In this document: positions 48,965 through 56,555 of the stretch, piece by piece
Position numbering within the stretch: the stretch's first letter is position 1
Layout: each line of letters starts with the position of its first letter
Assembly: GCF_001428005.1 (NCBI RefSeq)
Contig: NZ_LMSB01000002.1
Coordinates: 1 to 64,000 of the forward strand
From: Arthrobacter sp. Soil736
GTDB taxonomy: Bacteria; Actinomycetota; Actinomycetes; Actinomycetales; Micrococcaceae
Direction of reading: 5' to 3'
DNA length: 64,000 nucleotides
Made by a program: the position numbers and the translations under genes
The notes under the pieces: generated by a model
What the model was told of the DNA's origin: nothing
Databases searched by the model: none
What the model saw: the letters and a program-made list of their open reading frames with translations, nothing else

Positions 48965-49333
48965 TCATTCGGGAGGCTTGCGAAGCCATGTTATTGCTTC
49001 CTGGGAGGAAGTGAAGTACCTGCTGGGGAATGGCAACGGGACCACATGCAAAACGAAAAGGGCAATAACGTAATCCACCGCGGATGACCCCACGAGGGCA
49101 ATCCGGGAAACCTGCGAGGCTGAAGGAAGGATTCGCCTCGCAGCTCGTGAGAAATTGACTCCTTGAATATGGATGAGCATCGGAAGGCTCGCGCCCTGGC
49201 CCAACGCCTCGATGGCAGCCAGTGCTGCTTGAGCTTCGTCCGCTCCTACTGTCGCGCCTTCTCTCCACCGCAGCCGCAGGAATCCGTCAGCTAGTTCCAT
49301 AGTGCCCTTATCGGCAATATCGAGACTGCGCAT
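48965..49333 (-). CDS. STAS/SpoIIAA-like domain protein (DUF7793 type)
   Basis: A 122-residue protein with the pattern of actinobacterial SpoIIAA/STAS-like proteins: ELADGFLRLRWREGATVGAD, LPMLIHIQGVNFSRAARR, a central SRIALVGSSAVDYVIA and a terminal RYFTSSQEAITWL. These are cytoplasmic and of unknown role. The start at 49333 (MRSLDIADKG) is preferred; an upstream in-frame ATG adds residues antisense to nothing recognised. It overlaps the 3' end of the upstream membrane-protein gene by 26 bp. Confidence 0.7.
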   Translation of the reverse strand: MRSLDIADKGTMELADGFLRLRWREGATVGADEAQAALAAIEALGQGASLPMLIHIQGVNFSRAARRILPSASQVSRIALVGSSAVDYVIALFVLHVVPLPFPSRYFTSSQEAITWLRKPPE

Positions 49334-49598
49334 CTGGCCCTTCGTCCGCCCGGGCAACGGCGGGGTCAGCTGCCTTGTTACTGCCTCCCGAGGTGTGCTG
49401 CAAGGTGACACGCCCTCCGATGATCGTTATGGCAAAACGAAGGACCCCGACAAGGATGTTCGGAACCAGGCCTTGAAGTGCTGCACCTAGCAGCACGAGT
49501 AGCAAGCCGGCTACGATGCCCGCCGCACGGATAACGATGTGGCAGGTGGACCTGAAACGGGCCCATTCCATGGAGTCAGTCAGCTTTGGGTCTTCCAT
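49308..49598 (-). CDS. Small predicted membrane protein
   Basis: A 96-residue protein with a hydrophilic start (MEDPKLTDSMEWARF), two close hydrophobic segments (residues about 22-60) and a hydrophilic tail. No family was recognised. The 3' end overlaps the STAS-like gene, so the two are probably co-expressed. Confidence 0.55.
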   Translation of the reverse strand: MEDPKLTDSMEWARFRSTCHIVIRAAGIVAGLLLVLLGAALQGLVPNILVGVLRFAITIIGGRVTLQHTSGGSNKAADPAVARADEGPDAQSRYCR

Positions 49599-49806
49599 TC
49601 TGAACTGCTGTTCGAGCTGCTCGAGTACAACCTTCTCGTGTTTCTGATAGCGCCATTATGGCCCCCCGGCTTGCTGCGCATCTGGGGCGCATTCATAGGC
49701 CGGTATCCCGGACGGCGGGGCGGACCCGGTGTCTGCATCACCGGTCTTCCCGGTCCCACGCGCCGCCGTTGAATGGCTGCGGGCGGCGCCATGCATGCGG
49801 GGGACA

Positions 49807-49858
49807 CTTCGGGGTGATGGAGGTCCAGTCCCGGGCGCCCGGAGCGGACCTGGGGCAC
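49807..49858 (-). pseudogene. Remnant resembling the ctaD 3' end
   Basis: On the minus strand this reads RSGRPGLDLHHPEV, close to [14 protein letters not shown] near the C terminus of the window's own ctaD. By hand, about 38 of 52 bases match 13783-13834. It follows directly on the seven-codon MAGKAEG start contained in the adjacent inverted repeat, so two unrelated sequences have been joined. Confidence 0.6.
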
Positions 49859-49861
49859 GGA

Positions 49862-49965
49862 GCCCTCGGCCTTTCCTGCCATGCTGCCTCCTAACCATTC
49901 GTCCTGTCGGCCATCGGGAGCGACAAGACAGCCGGATGAAGCGTTTTTTCTCCTACTCGGCGACG
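49862..49965 (-). repeat. Inverted repeat copy 1 (GNAT leader)
   Basis: This 104-bp segment, read on the minus strand, is about 85% identical to 51582-51684 on the plus strand. Both copies hold GCTCCCGATGGCCGA, the ribosome binding site TTAGGAGGCAGC and the first seven codons MAGKAEG. In this copy no GNAT gene follows. Confidence 0.85.
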
Positions 49966-49969
49966 TTGT

Positions 49970-50431
49970 TTACGGCCAGCGCAGATCGTCTTGATCCAGG
50001 ACGATGTGGACTGCTGCTTCCTCCGCTGATGCACCGGCACCGTCAATGCCGTTGTCGTCCGCCCAGTAATCCGTTGCCGGGTCGAAGCTCTCTGGGGAGG
50101 CCCACGTCAGTCGGCCAGCTCGGACTGAACCGACCTGATCGTCGATAACCTCGCCGTCTGTGTCAGTGGTGTCTCCAATACCGTCTCCGAGAACTTCTTC
50201 CGTCTCGTCGGGAATCTCTCGGGCAAGGCGGGCGGATAGAGGCTCTCGGGACCGCGCCTCGCGCAGTGTGAAGCCCCAGGAGAGGTCGGCCGGGCGCCAA
50301 TCCAACGGGGAGTACCCGGTTTCGTCTATATCGTCGCCCAGTTCATCGGTGTCGAGGCTCTCGTCGGGCGGAAGCAAGCCGAAATTCTCGGTCTGATTCT
50401 CGAAGTTGTCGCCATCATCGGTGTTGGTCAT
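49970..50431 (-). CDS. DUF5709 family protein
   Basis: The 153-residue acidic protein matches actinobacterial DUF5709: DTDELGDDIDETGYSPLDWRP, WGFTLREARSREPLSARLAREI and a tail ending SAEEAAVHIVLDQDDLRWP. Function unknown. ATG at 50431; the open frame upstream lacks similarity. The 3' end is next to the inverted repeat. Confidence 0.85.
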   Translation of the reverse strand: MTNTDDGDNFENQTENFGLLPPDESLDTDELGDDIDETGYSPLDWRPADLSWGFTLREARSREPLSARLAREIPDETEEVLGDGIGDTTDTDGEVIDDQVGSVRAGRLTWASPESFDPATDYWADDNGIDGAGASAEEAAVHIVLDQDDLRWP

Positions 50432-50548
50432 ATTCGCTCGCCTCTCATCAAGTTCTTGATGAGTTAGCGGCGCCAAACCACGTCGTCTTACAAGGCTGGC
50501 GGCAAGGTTCGCACACCTGTTCGGCGAGCACCACTCACTTGAGGTTGT

Positions 50549-50565
50549 TGGTAAGACGGCGCGAA
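50549..50565 (+). promoter_or_regulatory. 17-bp conserved motif, copy 1
   Basis: TGGTAAGACGGCGCGAA recurs perfectly on the minus strand at 61146-61162. In both places GTAGGT follows at 16-17 bases, a -35/-10-like spacing. This copy is 67 bp before the SDR remnant, and the other is 55 bp before a GNAT gene. Confidence 0.55.
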
Positions 50566-50631
50566 AGATTGACACAGATGATGTAGGTGAAGGGTGAGGG
50601 GGTGCACACATCGCGTGAAAGGAACCGTCAA

Positions 50632-50918
50632 GTGACAGCTGGATTTGTTAGCAGGAGCGCACTGATCACCGGCGCTGGCCCGGACACCGGCGCAGCGATC
50701 GTACCGTCGCCAGCCAAGGTCGGAGCCAATGTGATTCTTCTCGCCCGTACTGCCGACCAGCTCGACGAGACCGGCAACCCCATCAGGGGCTGTGCGCCGC
50801 GTGTTGAGGTTTGTGTGATGACTGCCGATCTGACCGATGACACAGAACACACCATCGCTATCGGCGACATGCTGTCAGGCGGTCCGACCCATGTTCTGAT
50901 CAATAACGTTCCGCCGCT
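50632..50918 (+). pseudogene. Short-chain dehydrogenase remnant
   Basis: The N-terminal 95 or so codons read SALITGAGPDTGAAI (a decayed glycine-rich NAD site), VGANVILLARTADQLDET, VMTADLTDDTEH and VLINNV, all SDR landmarks. The glycine motif has lost its middle glycine, and the Y-x-x-x-K active site is absent. After about 50918 a different frame (50919-51065) encodes an unrelated 48-residue stretch beginning AWNDLEEAVKAAH, which I do not recognise. Confidence 0.75.
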
Positions 50919-51107
50919 GCGTGGAACGATCTGGAAGAGGCCGTCAAGGCGGCCCACAACCCCGAAGACTGTGACCTCATATATTGGTACGAGGTTCCCA
51001 ACACCATCGCCAACGGCGGACCACATGCTGCGGCGCGCCACGGCCATCATCGGCGCCTGGGTTGAGAACCGCTCCCGCATGCGCTGTGAGCAGCTGGGTG
51101 GGACGGA

Positions 51108-51236
51108 ATGACCCACGAGGAGCGGCAGCAGGCCCGGTACTGCGACTACTACTGCTTTATGTCGCTGGCCGATTTTACCGCCTGGCAGCAAGGCAACGGC
51201 ACCGAGACGATCTCACAGAACGAACGCGGGCTGTGA
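51108..51236 (+). CDS. Small hypothetical protein
   Basis: A 42-residue frame, MTHEERQQARYCDYYCFMSL to NERGL, has a purine-rich GGGACGGA just before its ATG. The composition is protein-like, but no family was recognised. It may be a remnant along with the fragments around it. Confidence 0.3.
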   Translation: MTHEERQQARYCDYYCFMSLADFTAWQQGNGTETISQNERGL

Positions 51237-51581
51237 GCAAGGCGGCCACTGTCGAACCCCTCGGCGCCAGCGCCACAGTCAACCCAAACAGCTACGGCAA
51301 ACATTTGAGACCAAGGTCATTGCTCCGTTTCGTCCAGCGTCGTGCGCCACCCCCGCTCGATGGTCGGCGGTAATGCCTACGCGGCCATGAAAAGCTGCTC
51401 TCGAAGTCCACAGTCGCGATCTCGCGGCCGAACAGGACGGCAGGGGTGTCCATAAGGCCGCGCGGGGTGGACCATAGTCAGGATCCGCAAGGCAGAGATG
51501 CTGGCCTGCGGCGGCTCGTCAGCAGGTACGGCTCTGGGGGTCCGGTCACTCAGCAGGATCTGCCAATGCTCTGCTCGAGAT
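51237..51581. other. Region without a recognised gene
   Basis: Short frames only, for example a GTG-started 46-codon frame at 51233-51373, with no recognisable domain. It is likely decayed sequence between the SDR remnant and the GNAT leader repeat. Confidence 0.45.
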
Positions 51582-51684
51582 CGTCGTCGAGTAGGAGAAG
51601 AAACGCTTTATCCGGCGTTCGGGCGCTCCCGATGGCCGATAGGAGAAATGATTAGGAGGCAGCATGGCAGGAAAGGCTGAGGGC
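51582..51684 (+). repeat. Inverted repeat copy 2 (GNAT leader)
   Basis: Plus-strand copy of the segment at 49862-49965. It carries the leader, ribosome binding site TTAGGAGGCAGC and the first seven codons of the GNAT gene at 51664. One base is missing relative to copy 1. Confidence 0.85.
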
Positions 51685-52047
51685 ATGGTCAGATTGACGG
51701 CATCGAACAATGAGGTGAACCGGCCCGCAATGATAACGCCCGATGCAGTAGACCTCATCATCACCGAAAACAGCGAGGGCGGTATCTACGAGGCCGTATC
51801 TTGGGGTGAGGCCGTCGCTGGAGTCGTTTACAGCAAAGCGGGTAACCGCCTGACACTGCGGGCGACATCCGTTTTCCCCGGCAAGGGGATCGCCGCCTGG
51901 CTCCTCGGCAGCGTCCTTGACAGGCTGCGGATGCAGGGTGAGACCGTCGCTGCATCCTGTCCATTAGCGGCAGCATTCGTCAGCGCACATCCCGAGTATG
52001 CCGATGTTGTTGATTCGGCTGTGCCGGGTCATATCACCAAAGGGTAG
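51664..52047 (+). CDS. Small GNAT-like protein with damaged acetyl-CoA loop
   Basis: A 127-residue relative of the YjdJ-type GNAT protein at 60696: IITENSEGGIYEAVSWGEAVAGVVYSK is quoted in part as GGIYEAVSWGEAVAGVVYS, then RATSVFPGKGIAAWLL and HPEYADVVDSAVPG. Its paralogue has SVFPAFRGKGIP, so three residues including the loop arginine are missing in frame. Acetyl-CoA binding may be lost. Strong AGGAGG site. The decayed thioredoxin follows 68 bp later. Confidence 0.8.
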   Translation: MAGKAEGMVRLTASNNEVNRPAMITPDAVDLIITENSEGGIYEAVSWGEAVAGVVYSKAGNRLTLRATSVFPGKGIAAWLLGSVLDRLRMQGETVAASCPLAAAFVSAHPEYADVVDSAVPGHITKG

Positions 52048-52115
52048 GCGCGGGCACGTCAGTGCACCCGTCATCACGTCCGGGTACGCGACCATCGGAG
52101 GTGAAGGACGCTCAG

Positions 52116-52250
52116 ATGACCACGGCATTGAGGAGAGAACTCCCGAGGACCAGTGACCTTCATGGACGCAATTTCGTGAGCACCATCAAGGACAACGACA
52201 TCGTCCTCCTTGATTTTGGCAGACGGTGTGGGGTGCCGGCCGGAAAGGTC
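52116..52250 (+). pseudogene. Thioredoxin remnant
   Basis: After a scrambled start this frame reads NFVSTIKDNDIVLLDFGRRC, nearly the same as NFESTIKDNDIVLVDFWAPW in the intact trxA at 60231-60611. The active site WCGPC has become RRCGVPAG through base changes and a small deletion. Similarity stops there and the rest of the frame to 52361 is unrelated. Confidence 0.8.
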
Positions 52251-52491
52251 ATGCAGTTCTTTGCGTTTCAGTCTACCGATTCAGACCCTTGGCATCTGAT
52301 TCTCAAGGCTCCAGGTCCCATCACCCAGGGGCCGGAAGCGATGGTTCGGACTGCTCAATGAGGTCCCCGGACACGCTGTCGGACTTCTATTGATCACCGC
52401 CCCGATTGCTGTTTCGCAGCGCGAGCGCTTTCTGCTGCGCCCCCTGCGTGAGGGCTCATGTTCTGGTTTCCACCGAAACGGGGAGGGCACC

Positions 52492-53154
52492 TCAGGATTC
52501 CTGGGCCCCGCTAATACGAATCTCACGCGGGTCTTCGCCACGGATGCTTGTCACAAAGGCAGCGTCCTCCAGTTCAATCCTTGCTGCGAGTTGGAATGTT
52601 TCGTCAACAAGCGTGGATGGAATAATCACCGCGGCTGCGGCGTCTACGTACACGAAGTCGCCGGGAAGTACAGTTACACCTCCAATAACTACGGGCACAT
52701 TCGCAGCAATGGGCATCAGATCAGCCGTGCCCGCCTTCACGGTCTCGCCGCTGCAGTAGAAGACAGGCTCGTATCGTTCAAGCTCACCGAAATCCCGAAG
52801 CCGGCCGTCTGTGAGGAGCCCCGCGAGTTTCCGATTCTGCAATCGTGAAAATTTTGTCCCGCCACCCACCGAGATATCGGGATGACCGCCGCTGTCCAGC
52901 ACCAGCACAGTCTCTTCAGGATGAGCGGGAACCGCCTGATAGAAGAGCCGCGCGAAATTGTTGACCTGTGCGTCGAAAACATCCTCCCGAAAGGGGACAA
53001 ACCGGATGGTGACGGCTCTTCCCTGCAATACGCGCCCTGGCGTGGGTGAGACCAGGTCCAGGACATGGGCCCTATGGGTCGAAAGGCGGCCGAGCGCATC
53101 CGTCAGCGCTGCGGTGGATACGGCGCCCTTTCGGCGATTGCTAAAATCCCTCAA
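52492..53154 (-). CDS. RraA family protein
   Basis: The 220-residue protein is of the RraA/4-hydroxy-4-methyl-2-oxoglutarate aldolase family. It has TAALTDALGR near the start, VLVLDSGGHPDISVGGGT, GLLTDGRLRDFGELE (the catalytic D-G-x-x-R-D-like motif) and PGDFVYVDAAAAVIIP (metal site D). Whether it is an aldolase or a regulator is open. The TTG start overlaps the stop of the TrxB fragment as TTGA. Last gene of the redox operon. Confidence 0.85.
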   Translation of the reverse strand: MRDFSNRRKGAVSTAALTDALGRLSTHRAHVLDLVSPTPGRVLQGRAVTIRFVPFREDVFDAQVNNFARLFYQAVPAHPEETVLVLDSGGHPDISVGGGTKFSRLQNRKLAGLLTDGRLRDFGELERYEPVFYCSGETVKAGTADLMPIAANVPVVIGGVTVLPGDFVYVDAAAAVIIPSTLVDETFQLAARIELEDAAFVTSIRGEDPREIRISGAQES

Positions 53155-53351
53155 TGCGGTTCCGTCTTGACAATGAGGTTGCGGCCAAGGCTTCCGCCTG
53201 GGAACCCAAGTTCTCGGCCTCTGGTCTTGAGCAACTCGCCGTCAGCTTCTATTGGGTTTGCGGCGAGTAACGGATTGAGGCGGGCGCGGCCGGCGTGGAT
53301 CCCGGTCGTATATCCGGCAGGAGCGGAGCCGATGATTATTGTCCGGCGCAC
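53151..53351 (-). pseudogene. Thioredoxin reductase N-terminal fragment
   Basis: Only 66 codons remain: IIIGSAPAGYTTGIHAGRAR is the FAD-binding N terminus of TrxB with GSGPAG changed to GSAPAG, followed by LNPLLAANPIEADGELLKT and a GFPGG trace. The C-x-x-C and NADPH domains are gone. The start keeps a good ribosome binding site (AGAGGAG), it lies 12 bp after the DUF6510 gene, and its stop overlaps the rraA start. Confidence 0.82.
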
Positions 53352-53363
53352 CTGGATCTCCTC

Positions 53364-53651
53364 TTAATCTTCGGCTGAGATACGGTCGTTTCTTGCGTGG
53401 TCAGCGATCCGTAGCCAGCGGAGTCCTCGCATGTTGAAAGATTTCTGGCCGGCGCGTTCGACGATGACGATGAGGATGTTGTCGCACTTGCGACAGCGGG
53501 CCACGAAACCCATTGGTTGGCCGTACACCATGGCTTGGCCCAGCGTTGCGATATCGGCACAGGACTGACATTGACACTGTGTCGTGGTCGGGTCGAAAGC
53601 GAAAAGGTCGGTGCTCGGGCCCGCGAGGACGTTGCCGTCGAGGTGGTCCAT
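53364..53651 (-). CDS. DUF6510 family protein
   Basis: The 95-residue protein MDHLDGNVLAGP has a zinc-ribbon-like pair (CQCQSC and CRKC). This family usually accompanies a ferredoxin-reductase-like and sulfite-oxidase-like gene pair in actinobacteria, as here. Its start overlaps the reductase stop as ATGA. Possible roles are metal binding or electron transfer scaffold; none is proven. Confidence 0.85.
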   Translation of the reverse strand: MDHLDGNVLAGPSTDLFAFDPTTTQCQCQSCADIATLGQAMVYGQPMGFVARCRKCDNILIVIVERAGQKSFNMRGLRWLRIADHARNDRISAED

Positions 53652-54376
53652 CAGGTTCCTCCGAATCGTTCCGTGCGGATGTTGTCGGCTGCGTGCCCGA
53701 GGCTAGTGAGGGCATGGGAGACTGTTTCGACGAATCCGGTGGGGCCGCAGATATAGGTGAGTGGTACTTGTTCCGGTGGCAAGGTCTCATTCCTCAGGTC
53801 GTCCGCTGTGAGCCGTCCGGCTGAGTGAGACCATCCCGACGGTACCGTGCGGGTGTAGTGCCAGGTTGTCCGCGCGGTTGCGGAGGGCTGGGACAGTTCG
53901 TCACGGAATAACGCGTCATCGGGTGTGCGGAGCGAGTAGAGCAGCTGCATGGGCACGGAGCTGCCGGCACTGGCGTGAGCGCGGGTCATTGCGATGAATG
54001 GGACGACTCCGGAGCCGCCGGCGATCAGTTGGACTGGTTGGGTCTGTTCCGGCCGCCACACGAACCATCCGCCGAGGGGGCCGCGAAGTTCGACGGTGTC
54101 ACCGAGTTCGAGGTCGTCGACGAGGAAGGGGGAGACTTCACCGTCCGGCAGCCGGTCGATGGCCAGTTCGATCTCCTCACCGGTACCAGTGCTGGCGATG
54201 GAGTAAGAGCGGACAGCCTGATACCCGTCCGGCGCCGTGAGCCGGACATCGACGTGCTGCCCTGCATCGTTACCGGGCCAACCGGGCACGGTGAAGGTGA
54301 TGCTGCGCGCGGAGGCGGTCAGCGGGTGTGCACGCGCGAGGTTGCCGGTGAGCCAGCCGATGGCCCGGCTGGTCAC
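53651..54376 (-). CDS. Ferredoxin reductase-like FAD/NAD(P)H oxidoreductase
   Basis: The 241-residue FNR-superfamily protein has an FAD barrel (GQHVDVRLTAPDGYQAVRSYSIAS with the R-x-Y-S motif), the NAD(P)H domain (LIAGGSGVVPFIAM) and a terminal YICGPTGFVE. No 2Fe-2S domain is attached. GTG start overlaps the molybdoenzyme stop as GTGA, so it is the likely electron partner of that enzyme. Confidence 0.9.
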   Translation of the reverse strand: MTSRAIGWLTGNLARAHPLTASARSITFTVPGWPGNDAGQHVDVRLTAPDGYQAVRSYSIASTGTGEEIELAIDRLPDGEVSPFLVDDLELGDTVELRGPLGGWFVWRPEQTQPVQLIAGGSGVVPFIAMTRAHASAGSSVPMQLLYSLRTPDDALFRDELSQPSATARTTWHYTRTVPSGWSHSAGRLTADDLRNETLPPEQVPLTYICGPTGFVETVSHALTSLGHAADNIRTERFGGT

Positions 54377-54954
54377 GCGTAGCGCTCTTCCCGCCAAGGA
54401 TCGCCGTGCAGGTTGTAGCCGTTCTCTTCCCAGAAGCCGGGGTTGTCCTCGCTTTGCATGACAAGTCCCCGTACCCATTTGGCGCTCTTCCAGAAATAGA
54501 GATGGGGCACCAGGAGGCGTGCCGGGCCGCCGTGTTCGGGATCGAGTTCGTCGCCGTCGTACTCGTAGGCCATCCAGGCCCGACCGTTGAGGAGCTCCCC
54601 AAGCGGAAGGTTGGTGGTGTAGCCGCCGTAGGAGTGGGCCATGACGAAATCGAAACCCGTCTCGACCTCTGCGAACAGGGTGTCCAGTGACACGCCTCTC
54701 CAGCCAGTGCCCAACTTGGACCAGCTGGTCACGCAATGGATATCGACGCTGATGTCCTCGGACGGGAGGGCAATGAACTGATCCCAGGTCCACCGGTGGG
54801 TCTGCCCGGCTTCGGTGTGGATGAAGAACTCCCAGTCCTCCGTATTGATCGACGGGGTCGGGCCTGCCGACAGCACAGGGAAGGACTCCGTCAGGTACTG
54901 CCCGGGCGGGAGCGCCGGGTTGTCGTCGCGGCGGCGACCTCCGAAAACTGCCAT
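54373..54954 (-). CDS. Sulfite oxidase-like molybdopterin oxidoreductase
   Basis: The 193-residue protein is a minimal Mo-cofactor domain of the sulfite oxidase/MsrP family. The Mo-ligand cysteine is Cys74 in DIHCVTSWSKLGTGWRGV, and GGPARLLVPHLYFWKSAKWV is the cofactor-binding end. No twin-arginine signal is present, so it works in the cytoplasm, unlike MsrP. The ATG at 54954 has the best spacing from GAAGGAG. It lies 59 bp after msrA. Confidence 0.9.
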   Translation of the reverse strand: MAVFGGRRRDDNPALPPGQYLTESFPVLSAGPTPSINTEDWEFFIHTEAGQTHRWTWDQFIALPSEDISVDIHCVTSWSKLGTGWRGVSLDTLFAEVETGFDFVMAHSYGGYTTNLPLGELLNGRAWMAYEYDGDELDPEHGGPARLLVPHLYFWKSAKWVRGLVMQSEDNPGFWEENGYNLHGDPWREERYA

Positions 54955-55013
54955 CATTTCTCCTTCAACCGATCGGCATGCAGATCTCACGGCCCTTTGG
55001 CCGGGGACCGGGT

Positions 55014-55526
55014 TTACGCGGTCTGGCTCTCGCGCTGCGGGAGCTTCCATCCTGGGCGGGCGTAGTGGCAGGTGTAGCCGTCGGGGTACTTCTGGAGGTA
55101 GTCCTGGTGTACTTCCTCGGCTTCCCAAAAATCGCCGGCGGGTTCGACCTCGGTGACGACCTTCCCGGGCCAGAGCCCGGACGCGTCGACGTCTGTGATG
55201 GTGTCCAGCGCGACCTGCCTCTGGTCGTCGCTGGTGTAGAAGATCGCGGACCGGTAGCTGCGGCCGATGTCGTTGCCCTGCCGGTCCCGGGTCGAAGGGT
55301 CGTGGATCTGGAAGAAGAACTCGAGCAGATCCCGAAAGGAGATGACGTCGGCATCGAAGACGATCTCCACACTTTCGGCGTGGTCACCGTGGTTACGGTA
55401 GGCGGCGTTCGGTGTGTTGCCGCCGGAGTATCCGGCGCGGGTGGAGATCACGCCCGGCTTCTTTCGGAGCAACTCCTGGGCGCCCCAGAAGCAGCCGCTG
55501 GCCAGTATGGCGTGGTCGCGGCTCAT
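55014..55526 (-). CDS. msrA: Peptide methionine sulfoxide reductase MsrA
   Basis: MsrA repairs S-epimers of methionine sulfoxide with thioredoxin as reductant. The 170-residue protein has the catalytic Cys12 in [24 protein letters not shown], and [13 protein letters not shown]. The start overlaps the msrB stop by four bases. It lacks extra recycling cysteines at the C terminus common in some classes. Confidence 0.95.
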   Translation of the reverse strand: MSRDHAILASGCFWGAQELLRKKPGVISTRAGYSGGNTPNAAYRNHGDHAESVEIVFDADVISFRDLLEFFFQIHDPSTRDRQGNDIGRSYRSAIFYTSDDQRQVALDTITDVDASGLWPGKVVTEVEPAGDFWEAEEVHQDYLQKYPDGYTCHYARPGWKLPQRESQTA

Positions 55527-55984
55527 GATGCTGCCTCCGTGGTGAAGAGTATGCGGAACTGCCCGTATCCGGCGGCCTCGAGCTGGTCAAGAGGGACGAA
55601 GCGCAACGCGGCCGAGTTGATGCAATATCGCCAGCCGCCGTCGGCGGCTGGGCCGTCATTGAACAGGTGACCGAGGTGACTGTCACCATGCTTGGAACGC
55701 ACCTCGGTTCGGACTATGCCGTAGCTACGGTCCTCGTTGAGGACAATGTTGCTACGGTCGATAGGCACCGTGAAGCTCGGCCAACCGGTGCGGCTGTCGA
55801 ATTTGTTGATGGACGTGAACAGTGGCTCCCCGGAGACGATGTCGACATACAGACCGGTGTCGTGGTTGTCCCAGTACTCATTCCGGAAGGCCGGCTCGGT
55901 CGCCGCCTTCTGAGTGACGTCGTACTGCTCGGGGGTGAGTTTCGCGACTTTGTCGGGATCTTTGCGGTAATCGGGGGTGGACAT
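55523..55984 (-). CDS. msrB: Peptide methionine sulfoxide reductase MsrB
   Basis: MsrB repairs R-epimers. The 153-residue protein has the catalytic Cys121 in [13 protein letters not shown] and the family's [10 protein letters not shown] and [10 protein letters not shown] blocks. The structural zinc cysteines are absent (SGEPLFTS in place of CGxxLF), so it is the zinc-free form. The ATG at 55984 opens [13 protein letters not shown]. First clear gene of the redox operon. Confidence 0.95.
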   Translation of the reverse strand: MSTPDYRKDPDKVAKLTPEQYDVTQKAATEPAFRNEYWDNHDTGLYVDIVSGEPLFTSINKFDSRTGWPSFTVPIDRSNIVLNEDRSYGIVRTEVRSKHGDSHLGHLFNDGPAADGGWRYCINSAALRFVPLDQLEAAGYGQFRILFTTEAAS

Positions 55985-56073
55985 TGGATCCTTCTTTTCT
56001 CTGGCAGTGGTTTCCAGATCGTGGAATAAAGCACAAGTGGGCATGATCGATCAGATCGGCGTGTGGGGGGCAA

Positions 56074-56426
56074 TCACCCCGGAGATGAGGTGGGCTTGGA
56101 GGTGTATCGTCCCTCAGACGTCGCTCCACGGTTGAGTTCGGTGAACCGAACGCCGGCGACATCGCCATCTGCATCTGTAATCCAGAAGACGTCGTAGGTG
56201 GCGCGATAGGCCGGTGGCCAGAAGGACCAGAACTGCCCCTGATCGTCTACTCCCCATTTTCCGGACATGGGGTGCCCATTCTCGGTGTAGATGGTGCGGC
56301 CGTCGCGAGCGAACACTTGGGTTGCCCGTCCGTGTAGGTGAATGGTGCTCTCGTCAGCGCCTCTTCTATGTCGCCTGCGTCAATGCGGTCTCCGCTTTTG
56401 ACCGCAGGTCTCGCAGCTTTTGACAT
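56074..56426 (-). pseudogene. Small hypothetical protein gene with frameshift
   Basis: The ATG at 56426 has a good GGGAG site and reads MSKAARPAVKSGDRIDAGDI to PFTYTDG; the frame then changes near 56333 to ATQVFARDGRTIYTENGHP and continues to a stop at 56074. A missing base joins the two into a natural 117-residue protein. I do not recognise the family; the GRTIYTENGHPMSGKWGV part looks like a small beta-rich domain. Confidence 0.6.
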
Positions 56427-56555
56427 GGCATGCTCCCTTCAAATGGTGTGTCGCTCTGTACCCGTCCAGGCGACTTGGCTTGCCCGTCCTCAGCAGCTGC
56501 GCCGCTCACTTGATGAGCTATCTCGTCGGCACCGCTGATTGGCGACGGCATGCAT

